Source: ATZT02 sp964655115
GTDB taxonomy: Bacteria > Actinomycetota > Actinomycetes > S36-B12 > UBA5976
Length of the DNA stretch: 14,285 nucleotides
NCBI GenBank assembly: GCA_964655115.1
Contig: CAZZKM010000026.1
Span: forward strand, 1 to 14,285
Direction of reading: 5' to 3'
The notes under the pieces were generated by a model, which did not search any database, was not told the DNA's origin, and saw only the letters and a program-made list of their open reading frames with translations. How positions within the stretch are numbered: the stretch's first letter is position 1; every line of letters begins with the position of its first letter. Below are positions 1-7,198 of the stretch, piece by piece. Position numbers and translations under genes: made by a program.

Positions 1-348
1 AAATCAATTTTGCTAATTCATGGTAATCAAGAATTTTTACAATTTTCAAACCCGTATAGTTTCAACAAAAAAGATGAACTACCTTTTGTATTTATGATTG
101 GTAATTGGGACACGTTCTCACCACACTGGTATCAAAGGGGATTAAAAATAGGTTTAAACGTTAATAACTTTAATCAAGAAGTTCTTTCAAATAAGAGAGT
201 ATTATGGTCTGGTCCTGAAATTCCTAATACAACATTAAATTTTATAAACCTATTAAATGAAAGTGGACTGAAAGTTTTGAGTATTCAAGATTTCGGTAGA
301 CTTCCTAATGGAAATAAAGTCATTAAAATAGAAGGAATTTCATCTTGA
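1..348 (+). CDS. C-terminal fragment of an unidentified protein, possibly an envelope glycosyltransferase
   Basis: The reading frame is open from the first base, so the gene starts upstream of the window; an in-frame TTG at 10 need not be its start. The 115 visible residues contain no membrane segment and are rich in aromatic and Asn residues, for example the stretch GNWDTFSPHWYQRG. The stop codon overlaps the TTG start of the next gene (shared TTGA), so the two are translationally coupled with the GT2 transferase. Soluble C-terminal tails of this size occur on polytopic GT-C glycosyltransferases that use the lipid-linked sugar made by a GT2 partner. That identity is inference from the neighbour, because no diagnostic motif is visible. 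That this is the real 3' end of a gene is fairly secure; its function is not. Confidence 0.6.
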   Translation, partial: KSILLIHGNQEFLQFSNPYSFNKKDELPFVFMIGNWDTFSPHWYQRGLKIGLNVNNFNQEVLSNKRVLWSGPEIPNTTLNFINLLNESGLKVLSIQDFGRLPNGNKVIKIEGISS

Positions 349-1262
349 GTGTTCCAGAATTAAGTGTAGTTGTTCCTATTTATAATGAAGAAGATGGAAT
401 TCTGCAATTTGCAGAAGAGTTAAGAAGGAATTTAGATAAATTAAATTTAAACTATGAAGTTTTATTTATAAATGACGGTAGTTCAGATAAAACGCAAGAC
501 AAAATAGATTCAATTAATTGGAACCAACTTTCAAGTTTTGAATTTCAATACAATGCAGGCCATATGAGAGCACTTGAAGCAGGTTTTGAATTAGCAAAAG
601 GTGAAATGATTATTACCCTAGATTCTGATTTACAGCATCCACCTAGATATATTCAAGAATTTATTCAAATTAAAAATGATCAAAACGTTGATGTTGTATA
701 TGGCGTAAGAGATTTAAGAAATGAAGACAAATTTATAAAACGCTTGAGTGCCAAATTTTATTATTTTTTAATGAAGAAATTAAGTGGAATTAATATTCGA
801 GAGAATGCAGCAGATTTTCGTTTGATAACAAAGAATGTAAATGAAGTTTTAAAAAAAATTCCAGACGAAAATAAGATATATAGACTCTTAATTCCAAGTT
901 TAAAATTTAAAGAAGCTCAATTAATTTACAAGGCTGATAAACGAGAGTTAGGAAAAACTAAATATTCGTTTAAAAAAATGAGTTTATTAGCCTTATCAAG
1001 CGTCTTGAGTTTTTCAACTCGACCACTACGTTGGGCAATTTGGTTAGGGCTTTTTTCAGTAATAATTTCCTTAATTTGGATAACTTATGTAATAATTGCT
1101 CAAATTTCTGGTTGGGTAGTTCAGGGCTGGACTTCATTAATCGCAGCAGTTATCTTGTTTTCTGGAGTTCAACTTTTGTTATTAGGAATATTTGGCCAAT
1201 ACATCGGACAAATTTATATTTCTCAACAAAAACATCCCAAATATATATTTAAACAAAAATGA
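345..1262 (+). CDS. GT2 polyprenyl-phosphate glycosyltransferase (GtrB/DPM1-like)
   Basis: Predicted to move a sugar from a nucleotide donor onto a polyprenyl phosphate on the inner face of the membrane. The 305 residues show the GT2 nucleotide-binding start VVVPIYNEED (8-17), the DGSSDKT motif (44-50), the metal-binding DSD within LDSDLQHPP (92-100), and the RELGKTKYSF segment (200-209) typical of DPM1/ArnC/GtrB proteins. Two C-terminal membrane helices (about 231-252 and 262-287) are followed by the positively charged GQYIGQIYISQQKHPKYIF tail seen in GtrB-type members. The start is TTG, supported by an AAGGA ribosome site at 332-336 eight bases upstream and by the 4-bp overlap with the previous gene. 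The sugar cannot be told from the sequence. Family assignment is strong; the use of its product by the upstream protein is inferred. Confidence 0.88.
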   Translation: MSVPELSVVVPIYNEEDGILQFAEELRRNLDKLNLNYEVLFINDGSSDKTQDKIDSINWNQLSSFEFQYNAGHMRALEAGFELAKGEMIITLDSDLQHPPRYIQEFIQIKNDQNVDVVYGVRDLRNEDKFIKRLSAKFYYFLMKKLSGINIRENAADFRLITKNVNEVLKKIPDENKIYRLLIPSLKFKEAQLIYKADKRELGKTKYSFKKMSLLALSSVLSFSTRPLRWAIWLGLFSVIISLIWITYVIIAQISGWVVQGWTSLIAAVILFSGVQLLLLGIFGQYIGQIYISQQKHPKYIFKQK

Positions 1263-1621
1263 AACTTCCACTCGGGACAAAAATATTAGTTGCAATTTTT
1301 ATAATTAGCGGATTTTTTCATCTTTTTAATCCTGGAGTTTTTGAACCATTAATTCCCCCATTTTTAGGACCTAAACTATTTTGGATTTATTTAAGTGGAG
1401 TTGCAGAATTACTTTGTGCTTATGGATTGTTGAAAAGAAAATCTTGGGCTCCAAAATTTACAAGTGCGGTTTTAGTAATTATTTGGGTAGGAAATTGGTG
1501 GTATGCAATTGATGTAACTTGGTTTAAAGATTCTTCAATTTTTCTAATAATTGGTTCGTGGCTTAGACTTCCCTTACAAATTCCATTAATTAAATGGGCT
1601 TTAAAATCTCCAGTTAATTAG
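1259..1621 (+). CDS. DoxX-like small integral membrane protein
   Basis: A 120-residue protein with four predicted membrane helices (about 7-22, 41-58, 66-86 and 95-115). The pattern SGFFHLFNP (17-25) followed by FWIYLSGVAELLCAYGLL (41-58) resembles the DoxX family, in which a proline/glycine-rich loop leads into a helix with a conserved G-x-x-E-L. DoxX relatives have been linked to thiol or redox balance at the membrane, but many have no known role. The ATG overlaps the stop of the glycosyltransferase gene (ATGA), so it is probably translated by coupling; no separate ribosome site is seen. The 3' end overlaps the convergent acetyltransferase gene by 8 bp, leaving no room for an intergenic terminator. 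Placement in DoxX rests on pattern recognition only. Confidence 0.75.
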   Translation: MKLPLGTKILVAIFIISGFFHLFNPGVFEPLIPPFLGPKLFWIYLSGVAELLCAYGLLKRKSWAPKFTSAVLVIIWVGNWWYAIDVTWFKDSSIFLIIGSWLRLPLQIPLIKWALKSPVN

Positions 1622-2126
1622 AACCTAAATCTTTTAAAGCGTCTCCTTGCATACGATGCATGGTCCATTCGACCATTGGAATTGAACCTTTAGATAAATA
1701 GAAATCCCAAGCAGGTTTATTCCAATCAAGTACCCACCATTCAAATCTGGCATAACCTTTTTCAACACAAATTTGAGCTAAATGTTTTAACAAGGCTTTA
1801 CCCATGCCTTGTCCTCTTTTATCTTCTTTCACATATAAATCCTCTAGATAAATTCCATATTTTCCAGTCCAAGTCGAAAAGTGCAACATATAGAGAGCAA
1901 AACCACATATTTCATCTTTATTTTCTGGATCATCAATTACTACTGCATAACATGCAGGCTGGTTGTTAAAAGTATTAGAACCAGTGAAAAGAGCTTCTTC
2001 TAAATCTTGAACCGTAGTTTTAACAGCTTCTGGATCTTTTTCATAAACTGCTAACTCTTTTATTAACTCTAAGATTTGAGCACAATCTTCAAATCGTGCT
2101 GGTCTTATTTCAAAAGGTTTTAGCAT
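1614..2126 (-). CDS. GNAT N-acetyltransferase, SSAT/thialysine acetyltransferase-like
   Basis: Predicted cytoplasmic acetyl-CoA-dependent acetyltransferase acting on a small amine. The 170 residues follow the SSAT plan: an N-terminal IRPARFEDCAQILELIKELAVYEK (7-30), the beta strand YGIYLEDLYV (90-99), the acetyl-CoA loop R-G-Q-G-M-G (104-109), and the WWVLDWNKPAWDFY segment (130-143) ending in the Tyr that aligns with the SSAT active-site Tyr. Substrate (polyamine, thialysine or another amino compound) cannot be decided. I chose the ATG at 2126 over an in-frame TTG one codon upstream. The start lies inside the dehydrogenase gene (17-bp overlap), so the two minus-strand genes form an operon. 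The 3' end overlaps the convergent DoxX gene. Confidence 0.85.
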   Translation of the reverse strand: MLKPFEIRPARFEDCAQILELIKELAVYEKDPEAVKTTVQDLEEALFTGSNTFNNQPACYAVVIDDPENKDEICGFALYMLHFSTWTGKYGIYLEDLYVKEDKRGQGMGKALLKHLAQICVEKGYARFEWWVLDWNKPAWDFYLSKGSIPMVEWTMHRMQGDALKDLGSN

Positions 2127-3153
2127 CAATTACGAATCGATATTTAACATCACTTGCGACCACGCGATCATAAGCTTTATTTATGTAATCAGCACTTATG
2201 ACTTCAACATCGCTAACTATGTTGTGTTTGCCAGCAAAATCTAACATTTCTTGGGTTTCAGGCATTCCCCCAATCATGGATCCTGCAATTCTTCTTCTTT
2301 GACTTAACATTTGAAATGCATCAATTGGGTATGGTTGACCACTTAAACCAACCATGACAATTGAACCATTTAATTTCAACAAATTTAAATATTGATTCAA
2401 ATCAAGTGGAGCAGAAACTGAATTTATTAATAAATCAAAATGCATTTTATATTTATCAAATACACTTTCATCTTTTGTCAAAATAAAATTATGAGCACCC
2501 ATTGCTTTTGCATCTTGTTCTTTATTTGCTGAATGAGATAAAACTGAAACTTCCGCACCCATTGCTACAGCAAATTTCACACCCATATGGCCAAGTCCAC
2601 CTAAACCAATAATGCCAACTTTTTTACCTGGTCCTGCTTGCCAATGTTTTAGAGGAGAATACAAAGTTATTCCTGCACAAAGTAATGGTGCAATTCCTGC
2701 CATGTCTAAGTTATCGGGCAATTTTAAAACATAATTTTCATTTACCACGATTGCTGTGGAATAACCACCTTGAGCAATTGTTTTTCCATCTCTTTCATAA
2801 CCGTTATAAGTTCCAGTCATTCCTTCTAAACAGTATTGGTTTTCACCTTTTAAACAGTTTTCACATTTTCTACAACTATCAATAAATACACCGACACCAG
2901 CTTTTTCTCCTGGTTTAAATTTAGTAACACTAGAGCCCACCTCTTTAACTCTTCCAGCAATTTCATGTCCTGGAACCATTGGGAAAAGTGCTTCGCCCCA
3001 TTCTTCTCTTACTTGGTGAATATCTGAATGACAAATTCCTGCATAATCAATTTCAACTAAAACATCATTTGGTCCAAGTGATCTTCTTTGAAATGTCCAA
3101 GGCGCTAAATCTGCTTTTGCTTTTTGTGCGGCATATCCTTTGACTTCAATCAC
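2110..3153 (-). CDS. Zinc-dependent alcohol/aldehyde dehydrogenase (MDR, YahK/CAD-like)
   Basis: Medium-chain dehydrogenase of 347 residues, predicted to interconvert an aldehyde and an alcohol with NAD(P)H. Catalytic zinc ligands are Cys41 (GICHSD), His63-Glu64 (PGHE) and Cys159; the structural zinc lobe has Cys94, Cys97, Cys100 and Cys108. The Rossmann loop GLGGLG is at 183-188. The run HWQAGPGKKVGIIGLGGLGH matches the YahK/cinnamyl-alcohol-dehydrogenase branch, which usually prefers NADPH. The start is GTG, fixed by a strong ribosome site AAGGAGT (minus strand, 3161-3167) about seven bases upstream. It leads an operon with the overlapping acetyltransferase. A role as the ribitol-phosphate dehydrogenase TarJ was considered because of the teichoic-type genes elsewhere, but the sequence looks like a general aldehyde reductase. 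Confidence 0.92.
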   Translation of the reverse strand: MIEVKGYAAQKAKADLAPWTFQRRSLGPNDVLVEIDYAGICHSDIHQVREEWGEALFPMVPGHEIAGRVKEVGSSVTKFKPGEKAGVGVFIDSCRKCENCLKGENQYCLEGMTGTYNGYERDGKTIAQGGYSTAIVVNENYVLKLPDNLDMAGIAPLLCAGITLYSPLKHWQAGPGKKVGIIGLGGLGHMGVKFAVAMGAEVSVLSHSANKEQDAKAMGAHNFILTKDESVFDKYKMHFDLLINSVSAPLDLNQYLNLLKLNGSIVMVGLSGQPYPIDAFQMLSQRRRIAGSMIGGMPETQEMLDFAGKHNIVSDVEVISADYINKAYDRVVASDVKYRFVIDAKTF

Positions 3154-3257
3154 TTTTAATACTCCTTATTAATTAATTTGTAGGTTTAAGGTTAAAACAA
3201 GCATGTTTGGTGTGCAAACTCAAGGTTATTTCTTAAGCCTGATTTAGGCTGATTGCT
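3154..3257. promoter_or_regulatory. Divergent intergenic region with short inverted repeats
   Basis: This 104-bp gap separates the divergent dehydrogenase and haem-degrading-domain genes and must hold both promoters. Two small inverted repeats are visible: AAACA-AGCA-TGTTT at 3195-3208 and AGCCT-GATTT-AGGCT at 3236-3250. A direct repeat AAGGTTA occurs at 3188-3194 and 3222-3228. The second inverted repeat covers the only weak ribosome site (AGG) of the plus-strand gene. No convincing -35/-10 pair stands out on either strand, so the sites are candidate operators only. Confidence 0.3.
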
Positions 3258-3725
3258 ATGACAACCGGTGGATATTCAACTACACAATTGGAATTAGAAG
3301 AAAAAAATTATTGCCTTCCTTCTTTTACTAATGAGGATGCAATTAATTTAGGTCAGGAATTACTCAAAATAGCTCTTGTAAAAAAAGCACCTGTAATTGT
3401 GCAAGTCAGAAAACTTGATCAAATTTTATTTCATGCAGCCCTTACTGGTTCAAGTCCAGAAAATGATTGGTGGATTAATAGAAAAGTTAGAGTCGTTGAA
3501 AAATTTAATCATTCAAGTTTGTATGTTCGAGTTAGTTTTGAAGAAAAGAATCAAACCTTTGAAGAGCATTCAGGTCTTGATAATGAACTTTTTGCAGCAC
3601 ACGGTGGTGGTTTTCCATTATTTGTAAATTCGAAATTGGTGGGAATTGCATGTGTCAGTGGGCTTCCTCAAGTAGAAGATCATCAAATGTTGGTTGAAGG
3701 GTTAAAAAACTTCCTCAAAAAGTGA
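3258..3725 (+). CDS. Haem-degrading domain protein (HbpS-like, UPF0303 family)
   Basis: A 155-residue protein of the HbpS/UPF0303 fold, with no signal peptide and so probably cytoplasmic. Recognisable blocks are LELEEKNYCLPSFTNEDAINLG (11-32), the NDWWINRKVRVV segment (69-80), AAHGGGFPLFV (113-123) and VSGLPQVEDHQ (133-143), which fit the conserved core of the family. Members are annotated as haem-degrading or flavin/haem-associated, and in Streptomyces HbpS binds haem and senses redox stress; the UPF0303 branch to which this is closest has no firmly known reaction. It stands alone, divergent from the alcohol dehydrogenase. The ATG at 3258 is the first good start. Family call is confident; haem degradation by this protein is not shown. 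Confidence 0.83.
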   Translation: MTTGGYSTTQLELEEKNYCLPSFTNEDAINLGQELLKIALVKKAPVIVQVRKLDQILFHAALTGSSPENDWWINRKVRVVEKFNHSSLYVRVSFEEKNQTFEEHSGLDNELFAAHGGGFPLFVNSKLVGIACVSGLPQVEDHQMLVEGLKNFLKK

Positions 3726-3739
3726 TTGTGTTCACTAAA

Positions 3740-3803
3740 TAAGTGTCGTAATCCCAGTCACACCAGTAACTCGTGTTACTTTGGAAAGAGAAAAACACAC
3801 TTA
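3740..3803 (+). promoter_or_regulatory. Possible structured leader or operator upstream of the GH25 gene
   Basis: An outer 7-bp stem, TAAGTGT (3740-3746) with ACACTTA (3797-3803), encloses a perfect 6-bp hairpin AGTAAC-TCGT-GTTACT (3765-3780), extended by CC/GG across a two-base bulge. No oligo-T run follows, so it does not look like an intrinsic terminator. It ends about 18 bases before the ribosome site AGGAG (3822-3826). An alternative reading is a promoter here, with TTGGAA (3781-3786) and TATTTA (3805-3810) spaced by 18, in which case the fold would not be in the GH25 transcript. A c-di-AMP (ydaO) riboswitch, common before actinobacterial wall hydrolases, was compared from memory and does not match. 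Confidence 0.3.
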
Positions 3804-3836
3804 CTATTTATATGGCTTACCAGGAGTTAAGAAGAA

Positions 3837-5282
3837 TTGAAATCATTTAGAAAAATTCTGACTTTATTTTTTTCACTCAGTTTAACTATCTCATTAGTTA
3901 ATTCCAGTAATGCCGAAGAATTATCAAATCCTGCATTAATCACAATTAATAGTCAACCTGGTTTAGTGATAAATCCGTTACCAACTGAAATTGCTTTGGG
4001 AACTAAATTTTCCATAAGTGGAGCAATAGATCCGGTAAAGAAAAATATCACTATTTTAAGACAAACAAAAAAAGGTGGTAAGTGGACCACAATTGGTTCT
4101 ACAAAAACAAAAGCAGATGGCACATGGAAAATGACTACCACTGCACCTGTAAAAAAAGCTAAAACCACTTATCGGATAGTTATAGATAACAAAGCAAAAG
4201 TTAAAAGTGATAATTTTGAAATAAGTTTTAAGAAACCAAAATTAGATTTTATAACTCAAAATCCTGCAGTAAGTCCTGCTAATCCAATTGGTTTTATTGG
4301 CAAAGTAAATCCTCCAACTCATAAAGTTGGTGTGCAATTACAAGTTTATGACAAAAAGAAAAAGAAATGGGTAAAAAAAGCTTCTGCAAAAACTGCTGAA
4401 GATGGATCTTTTAATTTCACAATTAACGCATCAAGAACAACTACAAAATATAAATACCGAGTGGTAACAACTTCTGGAATAACTGTTGCTGCTGAAAGTG
4501 AAGAACAAGAAGTTTCTGTTGTACCAAGAATTGAAGGTTTGGGACCAAATGGTCGAATCCTTGGCACAGATATTTCAAGATTTCAAGGTGAAGTTGATTT
4601 TGCAAAAATGTATGCAGCAGGAGCAAGGTATGTGTTTATCAAGTCATCAGATGGCGCACCTAATGCAAATGCTCGAGCTATTGCTTATTCAGATCCAAGA
4701 ATTCCTGCTGCAAAAGCTGCAGGTTTAATGGTTGGTCAATATCATTTTGCGCAATTGCCAAACACTGATGATATGAATTTAATTTTGCAAGCAGCAAATG
4801 ATCAAGCAGACTTAGTAATTTCAAGATGGAATGCTCATGGCGGTTATTCACCAGGAACCTTACCTTTAGTTTTAGATTTTGAACAAGCAGGAGTTCCTAG
4901 AAATGTAACTGATCCAGAAGCAATTGCATTTGTTAAAACCTTCATGGACAAAGTAACTAATGCAACTGGCAGAGTTCCATTGCTTTATTCAAATCCAACA
5001 TTTTTAAAGAATCATTTATATGGAGATCCATCTTTGGCAAATTATCCTTTATGGATATCTAATTATTTTGATGTTTCAAATCCTGGTATTTCTCCAAAAG
5101 TAGGTTGTATTAATACAGTTTGGACAAAAGAAGGATGTGTTTTACCTTGGGTATTTTGGCAATATTCTCAAACAGGTCCAGGCAGAGATTTTGGAGTAAG
5201 TAGTAAACACATTGATTTAAATGTATTTTCAGGAACTGCAGAAGAATTATTGGCTCTAGCTGGTTATCCTGCAGCAACTTAA
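3837..5282 (+). CDS. Secreted GH25 lysozyme with two Ig-like repeats
   Basis: Predicted exported N-acetylmuramidase that cuts the MurNAc-GlcNAc bond of peptidoglycan. Of 481 residues, 1-26 form a signal peptide ending SNA|EE. Residues about 40-130 and 135-230 are two related Lys-rich beta-type repeats: each has a G-x(I/V)-(D/N)-P turn, a basic KKxxKW element, an (A/E)DG(T/S)(W/F) step and a YR(I/V)V strand, consistent with Ig-like stalk or wall-binding modules. The GH25 domain spans about 241-475, with GTDISRFQGEVDF (Asp245), FIKSS, YHFAQ, the catalytic DFE motif (Asp347 and Glu349), WQYSQ (441-445) and the closing IDLNVFSG. The start is TTG, backed by AGGAG ten bases upstream and by the signal peptide. 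Twelve bases separate it from the SpoIID gene, suggesting one transcript. Confidence 0.92.
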   Translation: MKSFRKILTLFFSLSLTISLVNSSNAEELSNPALITINSQPGLVINPLPTEIALGTKFSISGAIDPVKKNITILRQTKKGGKWTTIGSTKTKADGTWKMTTTAPVKKAKTTYRIVIDNKAKVKSDNFEISFKKPKLDFITQNPAVSPANPIGFIGKVNPPTHKVGVQLQVYDKKKKKWVKKASAKTAEDGSFNFTINASRTTTKYKYRVVTTSGITVAAESEEQEVSVVPRIEGLGPNGRILGTDISRFQGEVDFAKMYAAGARYVFIKSSDGAPNANARAIAYSDPRIPAAKAAGLMVGQYHFAQLPNTDDMNLILQAANDQADLVISRWNAHGGYSPGTLPLVLDFEQAGVPRNVTDPEAIAFVKTFMDKVTNATGRVPLLYSNPTFLKNHLYGDPSLANYPLWISNYFDVSNPGISPKVGCINTVWTKEGCVLPWVFWQYSQTGPGRDFGVSSKHIDLNVFSGTAEELLALAGYPAAT

Positions 5283-5294
5283 AACTAGGCGCAA

Positions 5295-7181
5295 ATGAAA
5301 AAAAGATCTCATTGGCGCAAGGTTTTAATCTCAAGTTTCATTTTTACTTTAATTACTAATTTAATTTATGTTTCACCAAGTAATGCTGTTCCAAATGAAT
5401 GGATAATTGTTGGATCAGGCTGGGGACATGGTGTTGGTTACAGTCAATATGGCGCCTTAGGACAAGCACTTGATGGGAGAAGTTGGCAAGATATTTTAAA
5501 TCACTATTACCCAGGTTCAGTATTAGCAGATGCACCCGTTGATAAACAGATAACTGTTGGTTTAAGTCAAGACAAATTAGCAGTATTTGTTCGTTTAGAT
5601 AAATCAACTGATGATGCTCAATTAGAAATGTCTATAGATGGAAATCCAGTGGGCATAATTTCTCCTGGAGTAATTATTCGAATTGAAAGCAATGGATCTT
5701 CAGTTGTGACAAGTGGCGGAGATGATGGTCGAAGTGAAAGTAGAGGTTCTGGCAAAAAAATTTCATTTAGAATTTCAAGTGGTAATGGAGTAATTAATAC
5801 AAATAGTGGAAATCCAGATTCAAACCCAAGTTCTTTATTAAATTCACCAGGACATCGTTACAAATATGGAACTTTAAATGTGGTTTATGGCGGCGATAAC
5901 GATGGAAGAGCTGATCTTTATACCTCTTTAACAATGCGTTTAGTTGATCAATATTTATTAGGCATAGGTGAGATGAGTTCATCCTGGCCTAAAGCTGCGT
6001 TAGTTTCTCAAGTTGTTGCTTCTAGATCTTATGGATTAGGAAAAATTAATGAGGGTTTAAAAGGAAATTGTGGTTGTCATGTATCAAATAATTCAACTGA
6101 TCAAGTTTATGTAGGAGCTTCAAAAGAAAGTAGTAATTGGAATGATGCCGTAAGTTCTGCTAATACAAATTCTGGTCAACCTGCCATATTAACTTTTAAT
6201 GGAAAAGTAATAACTGCTTATTTTGCATCTTCAACTGGTGGAAGAACCATGTCTACAAAAGATGCTTGGGGTGGAAATGTTTTATGGAGTCAATCTGTAG
6301 ATGATCAATGGTCACTTAATGCAAGAAATCCAAATGCGCGTTGGGGAGTAAAAATGAGTCAAAGTGCCATGGCATCTGCCCTGGGATTAGCAAATGTAGC
6401 GACTATTGATGTAGTAGAAAGATTTATAAGTGGTGCTGCAAAAACAATTGTCGCTAAAGATTCAAATGGATCAAGTGTGACTTTAAGTGGAAGAACTTTT
6501 CAAGCACGAATGAAATTAAAGTCAACTTATATTGTTGGTGCAGTTGATATTGCTTTAGCAGATACTTTAGGTGGAATTCCAACGCAAAGTGGTTTTGATG
6601 AATTTGCCTATCGTGCTCAACAAGCAGCAGCAGATATTGCTCTTTTAACCCCACAATATAAGGCAGCAAGTGAAAAAGCAGATCAAGCAAAAGCCCAAAC
6701 TGATGAAGCAAGAAAAAAATATTTAAATATTAAAAAAGAAATTGAAAAAGCAAAAGATGAATTAGCCGCAATTATTTCTGATATTGAGTTAAGAGAAAAA
6801 GAAGCTTTAAATGCTCAATCTCAAGTGGCTGATTCAATCAGACTTTTATATATGCAAGGTTCATTGGAAACAATTTCGGTTTTATTAAACTCAGCATCTC
6901 CTTCAGAATTTACAGAAAATTTAGTAAATTTAAGTCTTTATGCCGAATCTCAAGATCGAGTTTTGAAGAAATCTATTGAATTAATTCAATTATTAGAACA
7001 ACAAAAAAATGAGGCAAATAAGCGAAAAGCTGAGTTAGAAGAGCTATTAAAAGAGGCAAATTCAGCCTTAAACAATGCTAAATCTGTGCTGAAAGAGGCT
7101 CAAGTAGCAGAGGAAAAATTAAAGAAACTTATTGAAGAAAAGCAAAAAATAATAGATGCTTATAACAAGAGTAAAAAGTAA
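5295..7181 (+). CDS. Secreted SpoIID/LytB-domain protein with C-terminal coiled coil
   Basis: Predicted exported peptidoglycan-acting protein of 628 residues. A signal peptide (1-31, ending SNA|VP) leads into the GSGWGHGVGYSQYGALGQAL block (40-59) characteristic of actinobacterial SpoIID/LytB proteins. The core follows with YLLGIGEMSSSWPKAAL (220-236; Glu226 aligns with the catalytic Glu of the SpoIID transglycosylase), ASRSYGLG (242-249), DQVYVGAS and the ITAYFASSTGGRT strand-turn (306-318). From about 440 to the end is a long Lys/Glu/Ala-rich coiled coil, with a central break near 515-545 (LLYMQGSLETISVLLNSASP) that closely recalls the coiled-coil regulatory domains of PcsB- and RipA-type hydrolases. 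No NlpC/P60 or M23 domain follows. Start ATG has only a weak ribosome site, so translation may depend on the GH25 gene 12 bases upstream. Confidence 0.9.
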   Translation: MKKRSHWRKVLISSFIFTLITNLIYVSPSNAVPNEWIIVGSGWGHGVGYSQYGALGQALDGRSWQDILNHYYPGSVLADAPVDKQITVGLSQDKLAVFVRLDKSTDDAQLEMSIDGNPVGIISPGVIIRIESNGSSVVTSGGDDGRSESRGSGKKISFRISSGNGVINTNSGNPDSNPSSLLNSPGHRYKYGTLNVVYGGDNDGRADLYTSLTMRLVDQYLLGIGEMSSSWPKAALVSQVVASRSYGLGKINEGLKGNCGCHVSNNSTDQVYVGASKESSNWNDAVSSANTNSGQPAILTFNGKVITAYFASSTGGRTMSTKDAWGGNVLWSQSVDDQWSLNARNPNARWGVKMSQSAMASALGLANVATIDVVERFISGAAKTIVAKDSNGSSVTLSGRTFQARMKLKSTYIVGAVDIALADTLGGIPTQSGFDEFAYRAQQAAADIALLTPQYKAASEKADQAKAQTDEARKKYLNIKKEIEKAKDELAAIISDIELREKEALNAQSQVADSIRLLYMQGSLETISVLLNSASPSEFTENLVNLSLYAESQDRVLKKSIELIQLLEQQKNEANKRKAELEELLKEANSALNNAKSVLKEAQVAEEKLKKLIEEKQKIIDAYNKSKK

Positions 7182-7196
7182 AAGGGAGCATTTACT
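7177..7196 (+). promoter_or_regulatory. Hairpin presenting the ribosome site of the mannose-6-phosphate isomerase gene
   Basis: AGTAAA (7177-7182) can pair with TTTACT (7191-7196). The 8-base loop holds the ribosome site GGGAG (7184-7188) just before the TTG start at 7199. The left arm overlaps the stop codon of the SpoIID gene, so ribosomes finishing that gene would melt the stem. This could couple translation of the two genes. The stem is short and AT-rich, so chance is possible. Confidence 0.25.
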
Positions 7197-7198
7197 AC

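Noticed and set aside
2110..3153. Ribitol-phosphate dehydrogenase TarJ feeding a teichoic acid pathway
   Set aside because: The motifs fit the YahK/cinnamyl-alcohol-dehydrogenase branch, its operon partner is an SSAT-like acetyltransferase, and there is no TarI-like gene beside it.
3721..3780. Intrinsic terminator after the haem-degrading-domain gene
   Set aside because: The inverted repeats AGTGA/TCACT (3721-3736) and AGTAAC/GTTACT (3765-3780) are not followed by an oligo-T tract.
3740..3836. A c-di-AMP (ydaO) riboswitch before the GH25 gene
   Set aside because: The conserved G/A-rich joining segments and multi-helix layout are not present; only nested simple stems are seen.
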